Part shown: positions 28,401 to 35,229 of the stretch, one piece after another
Layout of the letters: each line of letters opens with the position of its first letter
How positions within the stretch are numbered: the first letter of the stretch is position 1
Source: an uncultured Clostridia bacterium
Lineage (GTDB): Bacteria > Bacillota > Clostridia > TANB77 > CAG-508
Reading direction: 5' to 3'
DNA: 52,629 bases
NCBI GenBank assembly: GCA_947625895.1
Contig: CANQPZ010000005.1
Location: forward strand, 1-52,629
The notes under the pieces: model-generated
What the model saw: only the letters and a program-made list of their open reading frames with translations
What the model was told of the DNA's origin: nothing
Database searches by the model: none
Translations under genes and position numbers: made by a program

Positions 28401-28989
28401 CGTTAATATAGATTCTATAGAAGAATATAAGAAACTTAAAGAGCGTTATGACTTTATGTCTGAACAACGTTTAGATCTAGAAACAACAATTGCAAAATTG
28501 AGAAAAGTAATTTCTGAAATCCAAGAAACAATGAGGAAACAATTTGCTGAAAGATTTAATAAAATAAATAAAAACTTTTCGGACGTGTTTGTTGAATTAT
28601 TTGGTGGTGGAAAGGCAGAATTAAAATTGACTGATGAGAATAATGTTTTAGAGTCAGGAATTGAAATTGAAGTTCAGCCACCAGGAAAGAAACTACAAAA
28701 CATGAGTCTTTTGTCAGGTGGAGAAAGAGCATTTACAGCAATAGCATTATTATTTGCTATCTTAAAGATAAATCCAGCACCTTTCTGTGTCCTAGATGAG
28801 ATAGAAGCGGCACTAGATGATGTTAATGTTTACAGATTTGCTGAATATCTAAAGAAATTTGCAAAAGATTCACAATTCTTAGTAATTACACATAGAAAAG
28901 GAACAATGGAAGTAGCAAATACTGTTTACGGAATTACAATGGAGGAAAATGGTATTTCAAAATTATTATCATTAGACTTGAAAAAATAA
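25444..28989 (+). CDS. smc: Chromosome segregation ATPase SMC
   Basis: 1181 residues, standard length. The N-terminal ATPase half has Walker A GPNGSGKSN at about residues 32-40. Long coiled coils follow (about 165-500 and 680-1010). The hinge is at about 505-675 and includes the glycine-rich AISGGSVSAK. The C-terminal half has the signature LSGGERAFTAIALLFAIL near 1088 and Walker B FCVLDEIEAALDDVN near 1115. SMC forms the condensin-like ring with ScpA and ScpB that organises the chromosome. AAGAAGGAA precedes the ATG. The common Firmicute neighbours rnc and ftsY are missing: the gene has its own promoter and terminator. Confidence 0.97.
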   Translation: MYLKRLELQGFKSFAEKTVLEFLPGITTVIGPNGSGKSNISDAIRWVLGEQSIKSLRGNKTEDIIFAGTQNRKSLGFAEVSMIIDNSDQKLPIEYNEVTITRKLYRNGESGYYINKTPCRLKDVVELFMDTGIGKDGYSIIGQGKIDEILSNKSDERRKVFEEAAGIVKYRARKEESEKKLEQTKLNLLRINDIITEIEGNLEPTKKQADKAKEFLRLRDELKSIEIGLFIHNINDYKAKIEEIVKNQDIFSTQLIRENERLANIQELKEELKNSIDEITNQIEQMQNLGFENEKKKEQLNSNININQEKILNNKQNFERLEKEILENDEKIKTLEDEKNQKNDKKANLLENREKFAKELEEKESELKKLTDTMSGKELEIESKKKKVEENTDNKYEISNTISTLVANVQNAQTRKKVISDEISNNISELDSERMNKSEISQKFLEIEAKRNKILSDLEGIENKRKEAENKLKDYDFKINQYESEMRIKDSKLKFLIETERDKEGYIRSVKSILTDCEKNSALKKGVHGVIANLISVPKEYETAVEMCLGQSMQNIVTDTEEDAKKLVEHLRKNNLGRASFLPITSVKGKKLEKVTSAKGVIGIASDLVKFDKKYEQIILNLLGRTLVVDNMDNAIAIARKNSYGFRIVTLEGDILNPSGAISGGSVSAKTVNILGRSREIESLKKELVSIEKKINKLKEEKQEFEKSNEDLLNVVEGLENELKDFEIVYATEKQKVVSIEEIVAKGEARLQKLRDEDASIDEQLRVNLETQEELKAKVQSLDEENESLNDEINKFADANKDTQKYVDDLNFDITNLKISVSSFDESETSIDEMVERINLDIENINKSTENKKQQKEKIIEDNANLEKAIEELNNQIKELIEQVSNSGTKVEDLKNERISKNEKLVETENNLTEQIEKIDGLKDQVNKSDIKKSKYELELDQIVAKMWEEYELTPNDPGEYQEPKNVHDVQKKVNELRAQMKELGSVNIDSIEEYKKLKERYDFMSEQRLDLETTIAKLRKVISEIQETMRKQFAERFNKINKNFSDVFVELFGGGKAELKLTDENNVLESGIEIEVQPPGKKLQNMSLLSGGERAFTAIALLFAILKINPAPFCVLDEIEAALDDVNVYRFAEYLKKFAKDSQFLVITHRKGTMEVANTVYGITMEENGISKLLSLDLKK

Positions 28990-28994
28990 AATTT

Positions 28995-29020
28995 AAGAGT
29001 GTTTTTATAAACACTCTTTT
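28995..29020 (+). terminator. Terminator of smc
   Basis: A perfect ten-base stem AAGAGTGTTT/AAACACTCTT (28995-29004, 29009-29018) with a four-base loop, then T-rich sequence. Confidence 0.88.
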
Positions 29021-29067
29021 CTATATATTTAAGAGAAAAAACCATAAAGTATATTTGTTGTAAAATG

Positions 29068-29125
29068 TTGTAAAAAAGGACTTTGCGTGGTATACTATAA
29101 AAGGATTTATATTTGTACAACAAAT
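29068..29125 (+). promoter_or_regulatory. Promoter of rpiB with operator-like palindrome
   Basis: TTGTAA (29068-29073) and TATACT (29091-29096) are 17 bases apart. Just after the expected start site lies a six-base palindrome ATTTGT-ACA-ACAAAT (29111-29125). A further copy of ATTTGTTGTA at 29053-29062 is the reverse complement of TACAACAAAT at 29116-29125. This is a plausible repressor site flanking the promoter, but no regulator can be assigned. Confidence 0.5.
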
Positions 29126-29165
29126 GTAAAATAAACAATTTATAAAGTTCTAAAAGGAGGAGCTT

Positions 29166-29609
29166 ATGTTATTTTTAGGATCTGATCATAGAGGATTTGA
29201 ATTGAAAGAGAAACTAAAAGAGTATTTTAAAGAAAATAACATAGAGTTCATTGATTGTGGAACAAATTCAAAAGAAATTGCACATTATCCATTAATTGCA
29301 AAGAACGTTATTTCACAAATGGATACAAATAAAGATAAAGCAATTTTAATTTGTGGCTCTGGAATTGGAATGGCTATGGTAGCAAATAAATTCAAGGGAA
29401 TAAGAGCTGGGTTATGTTCTTCTGCAGTTATAGCAGAGGAAGCAAAACAACATAATGATATAAATGTTTTAACTTTAGCAAGTGATTGGGTTACATATGA
29501 AGAGGCAATTGATATTATTGTTGCGTGGAAAAATGCTGAACCATTAGGTGGAAGATATCAAGAAAGAAAAAATATGTTAGAAGAAATAGAAAAAGAAAAT
29601 ATGAAATAG
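29166..29609 (+). CDS. rpiB: Ribose-5-phosphate isomerase B
   Basis: 147 residues. RpiB interconverts ribose-5-phosphate and ribulose-5-phosphate in the pentose phosphate pathway. The family motifs are present: GSDHRGFELK near the start, the catalytic cysteine C63 in LICGSGIGMA, and H96 in QHNDINVL. A strong AAAGGAGGAG precedes the ATG. The wecA/tagO-type gene follows 10 bases on; rpiB next to this glycosyltransferase is a common clostridial arrangement. Confidence 0.94.
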   Translation: MLFLGSDHRGFELKEKLKEYFKENNIEFIDCGTNSKEIAHYPLIAKNVISQMDTNKDKAILICGSGIGMAMVANKFKGIRAGLCSSAVIAEEAKQHNDINVLTLASDWVTYEEAIDIIVAWKNAEPLGGRYQERKNMLEEIEKENMK

Positions 29610-29619
29610 GAGATTTATT

Positions 29620-30735
29620 ATGTGGGGAGATATAATAATTGCATTTTTACTTGCATTTATAACTGCTTTTATGATAACACCCAAAACTATAAAAATGGCT
29701 AAAAAGCTAGGAGCAGTTGATAGCCCAAAGGATGAAAGAAGAATTAATAAAGTGGTAATGCCACGATTAGGAGGAGTTGCTGTTGTAGCAGGTTTCTTAA
29801 TTTCAATGGCATATCTATTGATTAGTTTAACTCTTGAAAAACAAATTGGATTAACTGAAAACAATTACCACTTAAAACTTGCAGGATTTTTTATTGGAAT
29901 GTTTGTAATAGTTGTTACTTGTTTTATTGATGACGTAAAAGGACTTCCAGCAACAATGAAACTAATAGCTCAAATCATAGCAGCAAGTATAGTTGTTGCA
30001 TCTGGATCAAGAATTGATATGGCTAATATTGGTTTTATTAGAGATAATTTCGGAAATTCAATTAACTTTATGCATACTCTTTCAACAATTGTTACAATTG
30101 GATGGATTGTGGGAATAACAAATGCCATAAATTTAATTGATGGATTAGATGGATTATCTACAGGAATATCTATTATTTCATGTATATCAATGCTAATAAT
30201 ATTCTCCTTAAATGGTTCACCTATTATATCAATAATATTGATTACTGCTTTAATTGGTGCTTTAGCAGGATTTTTACCATATAACTTAAATCCAGCTAAG
30301 ACTTTTATTGGAGATACAGGTTCTAATTTTATTGGATATTCATTAGCGGTAATTTCGATACTGGGTGTTGCTAAAACTTACACAGCATTAGTAATTGCTG
30401 CTCCAATTATAGTTTTAGGATTACCGATTTTTGATACAGTATTTGCTATAATTAGAAGAGTTATAAAAAATAGATCTTTGAAAGCAATATTTCAACCTGA
30501 TGCTGGACATTTACATCACAAGTTATTAAAACGTGGATTTACTCAAAAAGAATCAGTCATGATATTATATTGCATAAGTGCTTCATTAGGAATGTTTGCA
30601 ATTATATTATTAGAAAGTGGAATCTGGAAAGCGTTGTCATTTCTGTTAATAGTAATTGCAGTATTTGCATTAGGTTATAAAGAAGTTTTTGGAGAATTAA
30701 AAGAAAAAGAAAATACAAATAAAAGTAAAGAATAG
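29620..30735 (+). CDS. Undecaprenyl-phosphate glycosyl-1-phosphate transferase (MraY/WecA/TagO family)
   Basis: 371 residues with about ten membrane helices. Motifs of the polyprenyl-phosphate HexNAc-1-P transferase family are present: DSPKDERRINK, the acidic FIDDVKGL near residue 104, NLIDGLDGLSTG, KTFIGDTGSNF and the terminal AGHLHHKLLKRGF. The HLHHKLL signature separates WecA/TagO from MraY, so the reaction is transfer of a sugar-1-phosphate (usually GlcNAc-1-P) to undecaprenyl phosphate. This would start a teichoic acid or other envelope glycopolymer. No other glycopolymer genes are nearby. A short charged C-terminal tail is cytoplasmic. Confidence 0.92.
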   Translation: MWGDIIIAFLLAFITAFMITPKTIKMAKKLGAVDSPKDERRINKVVMPRLGGVAVVAGFLISMAYLLISLTLEKQIGLTENNYHLKLAGFFIGMFVIVVTCFIDDVKGLPATMKLIAQIIAASIVVASGSRIDMANIGFIRDNFGNSINFMHTLSTIVTIGWIVGITNAINLIDGLDGLSTGISIISCISMLIIFSLNGSPIISIILITALIGALAGFLPYNLNPAKTFIGDTGSNFIGYSLAVISILGVAKTYTALVIAAPIIVLGLPIFDTVFAIIRRVIKNRSLKAIFQPDAGHLHHKLLKRGFTQKESVMILYCISASLGMFAIILLESGIWKALSFLLIVIAVFALGYKEVFGELKEKENTNKSKE

Positions 30736-30766
30736 AAAAAGAGAAGAAAGGTCTTCTCTTTTTTTG
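30736..30766. terminator. Terminator between the glycosyltransferase and M14 peptidase genes
   Basis: Arms AAAGAGAAGA and TCTTCTCTTT with a four-base loop (stem within 30736-30763), followed by a T run. The stops of two convergent genes flank it. Confidence 0.88.
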
Positions 30767-30770
30767 TGCC

Positions 30771-31898
30771 TTATGAAAGAAGCATACCTAAAATTAATAT
30801 TCCTAGATTTTTATTATATATGTCTTGGAATTGTGATATTGGAAGAGGGTTTTCACCGCTACCAACTTCGATTGTATAGCCTGGTAAATTATAATTTTGA
30901 ATAAACCAATCCTTATAACCAGCAAATCCAGAGGCATATGGTGTTGTTTCTAAAGTATATCCACTGACACTACTAAATTGTCTTCCTATTTCATAAGAAT
31001 TTGGAGGCATATAATTTAAAAACTTCCAATAAATTGTTTCCCCTTGTGTGTGGTATGCAATTATTAGAGAAAAGTTGTGACTTAAGGTAAAATTATAAAG
31101 AGAAAGAGCTTCAGGAGTTACTAGAGGGCCTAACCCAACGAAATCTCTTGGACCAGGTTTTGTAAATCCTTGAGAATATTTATTTATTCTAGCAGTTTCC
31201 CATTCAGCAGGAAATTGCAAATTTAAATCCACACCATTTATATTTGCTTTCCAACCATCAGGAAATGGAATATTAGGATAATTATTTGCAAGTGATTGTG
31301 CATATTCAAAAATATCTGGAAGATATTGCTTTGTATTTCCAACAACTAAATCAACTCCATCTGGATTTACCATTGGGACAATGAATAAAGATACTTGATT
31401 AAATAAATAATTTGCTGGATATCCCCCAATAGTAGAATTATTTAAATATGCACTACAAAGATTCTCTGTAAATTTCATTAATAAAACTGATGTTATCCAT
31501 TCATTTGCATGAATACTAGCACTATAAAAAACCTGTTTTTTACCGTTACCGAATTTTAAGTATCTTATATTTTTACCCAGAGCGGAATATCCAATATTAC
31601 CTTGAACTAAAAACGGAAATTTTTGTTCAAATCCTTTTAAATTTAATTCTAATATATTGGAACCATATGATACATCTGTTGGAACGATATAAAAATAATT
31701 AGAAAGTTTTTGCCATGTATTTTTTCCTACTATTCCATCTTGTGAAATACCAAAATTTTTCTGAAATATTAAAACAGCTGATTTTGTTTGATTACCAAAA
31801 ATTCCATCAACATTTCCTTTATAAAAACCTAAAGTCTTAAGTAGACTTTGTAAATATTGTACTAGGGTTCCTGATGAACCAAGTTTTAAAGTTTCCAT
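30771..31898 (-). CDS. M14-family gamma-D-glutamyl-diamino acid endopeptidase with peptidoglycan-binding domain
   Basis: 375 residues. Residues about 1-65 are a PG_binding_1 domain (LKLGSSGTLVQYLQSLL, GIFGNQTKSAVLIFQ, GIVGKNTWQKL). Residues about 85-375 are a zinc carboxypeptidase domain with ligands H130 and E133 (SIHANEW) and H283 (AYHTQGE), and catalytic E344 (YTIEVGSG). This matches endopeptidase I of Lysinibacillus, which cuts the gamma-D-Glu-diaminopimelate bond of spore or cell-wall peptides and also lacks a signal peptide. There is no signal here, so the enzyme is probably made inside the mother cell or forespore. It lies downstream of two CotF-like genes on the same strand, which supports a spore role. 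Confidence 0.9.
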   Translation of the reverse strand: METLKLGSSGTLVQYLQSLLKTLGFYKGNVDGIFGNQTKSAVLIFQKNFGISQDGIVGKNTWQKLSNYFYIVPTDVSYGSNILELNLKGFEQKFPFLVQGNIGYSALGKNIRYLKFGNGKKQVFYSASIHANEWITSVLLMKFTENLCSAYLNNSTIGGYPANYLFNQVSLFIVPMVNPDGVDLVVGNTKQYLPDIFEYAQSLANNYPNIPFPDGWKANINGVDLNLQFPAEWETARINKYSQGFTKPGPRDFVGLGPLVTPEALSLYNFTLSHNFSLIIAYHTQGETIYWKFLNYMPPNSYEIGRQFSSVSGYTLETTPYASGFAGYKDWFIQNYNLPGYTIEVGSGENPLPISQFQDIYNKNLGILILGMLLS

Positions 31899-31943
31899 TT
31901 AATCACCTAATATATGTTATGAAATTAGGCTTAAAAAGTTCAA

Positions 31944-31971
31944 AAATTCATAAATATAACTTTATGAATTT
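31944..31971 (-). terminator. Terminator-like hairpin after the CotF-like genes
   Basis: A perfect 11-base stem AAATTCATAAA/TTTATGAATTT (31944-31954, 31961-31971). T-rich sequence follows on the minus strand. It lies between the coat genes and the M14 gene, so it may only partly separate them. Confidence 0.65.
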
Positions 31972-31982
31972 CTGAAAAATTA

Positions 31983-32228
31983 TTATTGTTGTAATTCTGC
32001 TTTTACCTGATTTATTTCATTTTGACTTGCTTGGGAGGCTGGAGTATAGTAACCTTTTAAATTTGCAACTCTGAATAAATCGTATTGAAAAGTTTCATTA
32101 GAATTTCTTATTTCTTGAATAGCTTGTCTAAGATTTGTATTTTCGGTTTCTATAATAACACTTTCAAATGTTTTCAAGCTTTCCTTAGTGCTTTCAAGAA
32201 TATCATTTACCATATATTTTTCTTCCAT
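31983..32228 (-). CDS. CotF-family spore coat protein
   Basis: 81 residues, all-helical and Gln/Glu/Asn-rich. It carries the second half of a Coat F domain (LRQAIQEIRNSNETFQYDLF, then NLKGYYTPASQA). AGGAGG precedes the ATG. It lies 11 bases after the other CotF-like gene, so the two may together supply one ferritin-like four-helix unit. Coat F proteins are packed in the spore coat; no catalytic role is known. Confidence 0.88.
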   Translation of the reverse strand: MEEKYMVNDILESTKESLKTFESVIIETENTNLRQAIQEIRNSNETFQYDLFRVANLKGYYTPASQASQNEINQVKAELQQ

Positions 32229-32239
32229 GAAAATTCCTC

Positions 32240-32428
32240 CTATTCTGATAAAAATGACATTAATTTTTGTTTAGTATTTAATGTGTCTTGTGCTGATTTC
32301 GTAAATAACTGTTTTATTTGCGGATCAACACAAGTGTTAGCATAATTTGTAAGTTTCTGATAATTTGTATCTTGACTTCCAATAAGATGTCTTAGATTTT
32401 GTAATTCTATTTGATTTAAATTTGGCAT
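32240..32428 (-). CDS. Small CotF-like spore coat protein
   Basis: 62 residues, helical. LRHLIGSQDTNYQKLTNYAN and DPQIKQLFTKSAQDTLNTKQ match the start of the Coat F / spore-coat ferritin-like pattern. AAAAGGAG precedes the ATG. First gene of the minus-strand pair; the 250-base gap upstream also holds the promoter of the divergent M23 gene. A sigma-E or sigma-K promoter is expected but I could not pick one out with confidence. Confidence 0.82.
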   Translation of the reverse strand: MPNLNQIELQNLRHLIGSQDTNYQKLTNYANTCVDPQIKQLFTKSAQDTLNTKQKLMSFLSE

Positions 32429-32626
32429 ATTTTATCTCCTTTTCAAAAATTTAATTCTTAAAATAGTTTTCCATGTTAAAAGAAAAATATTCAAGGTAAA
32501 GTATAAAAAAATCCATAAAAAAGCTATTTCCCTAGAACATTTAACACAATCATATGATAAAAGTCCAAAATTAAAGGAAAAAAGAGAAAAACATAAAATA
32601 TTTGCCGTAAAAAAAAATAAATGGTC

Positions 32627-32655
32627 TTGAGAAAAAAATATATATACGATATAAT
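32627..32655 (+). promoter_or_regulatory. Sigma-A-type promoter of the M23 peptidase gene
   Basis: TTGAGA (32627-32632) and TATAAT (32650-32655) are 17 bases apart, about 25 bases before the start. It fits vegetative expression. Confidence 0.65.
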
Positions 32656-32679
32656 AACTATCATACGAAAGGAAAATAG

Positions 32680-33687
32680 ATGAAAAAATTATTAGTTAAT
32701 TTGAGAAAATCAGCCAAATTAATAATATTATTACTTGTAGGTTTATTTATAGCTGTTGGCATATTGTATTTCTTATTTAAGCCTATGTACATTGTTAGGC
32801 TTAATGGTGAAATAATTGGATATACTGATACTAAAAAACAGCTTCAAGAAGAAATAGATAAGTACATGAAAACAGGCGATGGAGAAAATATTGCCTTTGT
32901 TGAAATAGATCAAATGCCTGAATATGAGATTTGTTATTCAAAAAAAGATATTAAGGCAAATGAAGAAGAAGTTCTTGATACAGTTATAGCTTCAGGAACA
33001 CCTTATTATAAAAATTATGCTATTTTACAATCAGGAGAAGAAAAACTATATGTTAAAACTTTTCAGGAAGCTGAACAAGTAATTGCTGACTTAAAAGAAA
33101 AGAAAAGTACAAATGCAGAAAGCATAACATATGTTGCTAAATATTCTGCAGAACAATTAGAAAATACTGATGTTGCGACAGCTGTTAATAATTTGTATTT
33201 GGCTCCTGTAGTAACAACAACTACTACAAAACCAAAAACAACTACTGGAAAATATGCAACTACTGGTTCTGCTAATACTTCACAAACAGTTTCTTATGAT
33301 AAAGTTTCTTTAGGAATAAATCTAATTAGACCAGTTTCAGGTACTATCACTTCTAGATTTGGTAGAAGAAGTAGAGGTATACATACAGGACTTGATATAG
33401 CTGCTTCTACAGGAACACCAATAAAAGCAGCTGCATCTGGAACAGTAACTTTCTCTGGAGGAAATCCTTCAAAAAGTTATGGATATTTTATAGTAATTAC
33501 TCATGGAAATGGTGTTCAAACATATTATGCACACTGTTCAGCATTATATGTTAAGGCTGGACAAACTGTTTCTCAAGGAGAAACGATTGCTGCTGTTGGT
33601 TCAACTGGTAATTCAACTGGGCCACACTTACACTTAGAAGTAAGAGTAAATGGAAAATGTTATAATCCGCAAAATTATTTATATTAA
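32680..33687 (+). CDS. Membrane-anchored M23 family metallopeptidase
   Basis: 335 residues. One N-terminal membrane helix (about residues 14-33) leads to an extracellular region of about 150 residues (IVRLNGEIIGYTDTKKQLQE and after). A Thr-rich linker (about 178-200) follows, then a complete LytM/M23 domain with zinc ligands His and Asp in HTGLDIA near 234 and the last His in GPHLHLEVR near 316, and the active-site His in YYAHCSAL near 286. It would cut peptide cross-links in the wall. A sigma-A promoter and its own terminator make it a single-gene unit. It resembles clostridial M23 proteins that also carry G5 or LysM domains, but neither is present here. A SpoIIQ-like role is possible but not shown. 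Confidence 0.9.
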   Translation: MKKLLVNLRKSAKLIILLLVGLFIAVGILYFLFKPMYIVRLNGEIIGYTDTKKQLQEEIDKYMKTGDGENIAFVEIDQMPEYEICYSKKDIKANEEEVLDTVIASGTPYYKNYAILQSGEEKLYVKTFQEAEQVIADLKEKKSTNAESITYVAKYSAEQLENTDVATAVNNLYLAPVVTTTTTKPKTTTGKYATTGSANTSQTVSYDKVSLGINLIRPVSGTITSRFGRRSRGIHTGLDIAASTGTPIKAAASGTVTFSGGNPSKSYGYFIVITHGNGVQTYYAHCSALYVKAGQTVSQGETIAAVGSTGNSTGPHLHLEVRVNGKCYNPQNYLY

Positions 33688-34041
33688 AAATTCATACATT
33701 AAATCGTAAAAATAAGGGGAAATATCTTTATCAATTGATATTTCCTTTTTTTCGCTATCTATTTTTATTTTATTGATAAAGTTTGTTTTAGCAATGAATG
33801 ATATGAAATTACTAAAATTTTCTTTGTTGTCAAAAACAAAATTTTCTTTGTTAGTAAGAGTTAAAATGAAATTTTTATGAACAAGAAAAATATTTTTTAA
33901 TTCTAAATAAGGAGGAAGATTTTTAAATATGGAAGATAGAAGTAATTTTGATTCAGAAGAATCTTCCATAAATGATTCTTTAGAAACATTATTTGCTTCT
34001 AAGAAAGATATAGGCAAAAAAATATATTTACAGTTCATCAT
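33679..34041 (-). CDS. Hypothetical protein, 120 residues
   Basis: Starts at ATG 34041, nine bases after AAAGGA; an in-frame TTG at 34059 is too near that site. The protein is soluble, rich in Phe, Asn, Ser and Lys, with no signal or membrane helix (CKYIFLPISFLEANNVSKES near the start). I do not recognise it. Its 3' end overlaps the M23 stop by nine bases and contains, in antisense, the M23 terminator. Lack of any other gene in this gap and a good ribosome binding site argue that it is real; low-complexity composition argues for caution. Confidence 0.55.
   Translation of the reverse strand: MMNCKYIFLPISFLEANNVSKESFMEDSSESKLLLSSIFKNLPPYLELKNIFLVHKNFILTLTNKENFVFDNKENFSNFISFIAKTNFINKIKIDSEKKEISIDKDISPYFYDLMYEFLI
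33716..33753 (+). terminator. Terminator of the M23 gene
   Basis: A perfect nine-base stem GGAAATATC/GATATTTCC (33718-33726, 33737-33745) followed by at least seven T. It lies inside the minus-strand hypothetical gene. Confidence 0.85.
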
Positions 34042-34164
34042 ATGTAACAATCCTTTCAAAGTGTTCTATAACTAGTGTTATTAATATAAAAAATATGTTA
34101 ATTAATTGTAGCATGGGACTGATAAAAAATAAATGATAAAAATATGGAAAACAAGGAAAAAAAC

Positions 34165-34193
34165 TTGAAAAAAATGCCCCTAGAATATATAAT
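34165..34193 (+). promoter_or_regulatory. Sigma-A-type promoter of the radC-mreBCD operon
   Basis: TTGAAA (34165-34170) and TATAAT (34188-34193) are 17 bases apart, about 55 bases before the first gene of the shape operon. Confidence 0.75.
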
Positions 34194-34248
34194 ACATATA
34201 TGTTAAAAAGCAGAGGTCCGTAACAAAAGACGAAAGGAAATGAAACAA

Positions 34249-34503
34249 ATGGTAAGAGAAAAAAATATATGGATTTTATTAATATTTTTATTATCAGGAA
34301 TTGTAATTGGAGGTCTAATTGCAACATATGCACCACAAGTAAGTTGGCTTAGTTGGTTAGCATATGGAGAAGAATTTGGAACTAGTGGACCGATAGGAAT
34401 AGACTTAAGTATATTAAAATTAAGCTTTGAAGTTAGAATAAGAATTTCTGTTGCAAGTATTGTGGGAATGATAATTGCTGCAATAATTTATAAAAAGTTT
34501 TAA
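34249..34503 (+). CDS. DUF4321 family membrane protein
   Basis: 84 residues from the ATG at 34249, ten bases after AAAGGA; the ATG at 34240 is one base from that site. There are two membrane helices (about residues 6-25 and 60-80) and a short outer loop with GIDLSILKLSFEVRI, the conserved part of DUF4321. The family has no known function but is found in Firmicutes just ahead of maf, radC or mreB, as here. It is the first gene of the shape operon. Confidence 0.82.
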   Translation: MVREKNIWILLIFLLSGIVIGGLIATYAPQVSWLSWLAYGEEFGTSGPIGIDLSILKLSFEVRIRISVASIVGMIIAAIIYKKF

Positions 34504-34524
34504 GGGCTATAGAAAGGATGTTAT

Positions 34525-35214
34525 TTGGCTTTAAAATTAAGTAATTTGCCAATGTATGAAAGACCATATGAAAAACTAGAATTATATGGTGCAGAAAAGT
34601 TATCAAATGCTGAATTATTGGCAATTATTATAGAGAGTGGTACTAAAGAAGAAACTTCTATAAATTTAGCACAAAAAGTATTAGCTTTAGGTGATAGTTT
34701 TAAAGATAATCAATTAAGATTTCTACAAAATATATCTTTAGAAGAACTGCAAAAAATAAAAGGAATTGGAAAAGTAAAATCAATTAGAATAAAATCAACA
34801 TTCGAAATTGCTAAAAGGCTTGCTTCTCCAATAAAAGATGAGATTATTCTTAATTCAACTAAAGATGTTGCTGATTTTTTTATGGAAGAGCTTAGATACG
34901 AAAAAAGAGAAATTGTTAAAGTTGTTATTTTAAATACAAAAAACAAAATTATTAAAATAGAAAATATTTCTTTGGGTGGCACAAATTATGCAATGATTGA
35001 ACCTAAAGATGTATTGTCAGGTGCAGTTAAAGTTGGGGCTAATAAAATAATTTTGATACATAATCATCCAAGTGGAAATCCAACACCTAGTATGGAAGAT
35101 TATCAAGTAACTAAAAGAATTGAGCTATGTGCAGAAATGCTTGGAATTAAGCTAATAGATCATGTTGTTATTGGCGATGGTACATTTCAATCTGCACTTA
35201 AAGGCAGCAAATAA
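34525..35214 (+). CDS. radC: RadC-family JAB domain protein
   Basis: 229 residues from a TTG start, five or six bases after AAAGGAT. The N-terminal helix-hairpin-helix region (YERPYEKLELYGAEKLSNAE, GIGKVKS) is followed by a JAMM metalloprotease-like domain with the motif HNHPSGNPTPSMED near residue 180. The family is widespread; its DNA-repair role has been withdrawn or doubted and the substrate is unknown. Its position directly ahead of mreB is conserved in many Firmicutes. Confidence 0.92.
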   Translation: MALKLSNLPMYERPYEKLELYGAEKLSNAELLAIIIESGTKEETSINLAQKVLALGDSFKDNQLRFLQNISLEELQKIKGIGKVKSIRIKSTFEIAKRLASPIKDEIILNSTKDVADFFMEELRYEKREIVKVVILNTKNKIIKIENISLGGTNYAMIEPKDVLSGAVKVGANKIILIHNHPSGNPTPSMEDYQVTKRIELCAEMLGIKLIDHVVIGDGTFQSALKGSK

Positions 35215-35229
35215 GGTGGGAAATGGCAA

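Noticed and set aside
32650..32672. Sigma-E-like CATACGAA element before the M23 gene
   Set aside because: It lies too close to the start codon to leave room for a transcription start and ribosome binding site; a sigma-A promoter just upstream fits better.
34028..34336. Hydrophobic 102-residue ORF on the minus strand
   Set aside because: It overlaps the DUF4321 gene and the promoter of the shape operon, lacks a ribosome binding site and has low-complexity Phe/Ile content.
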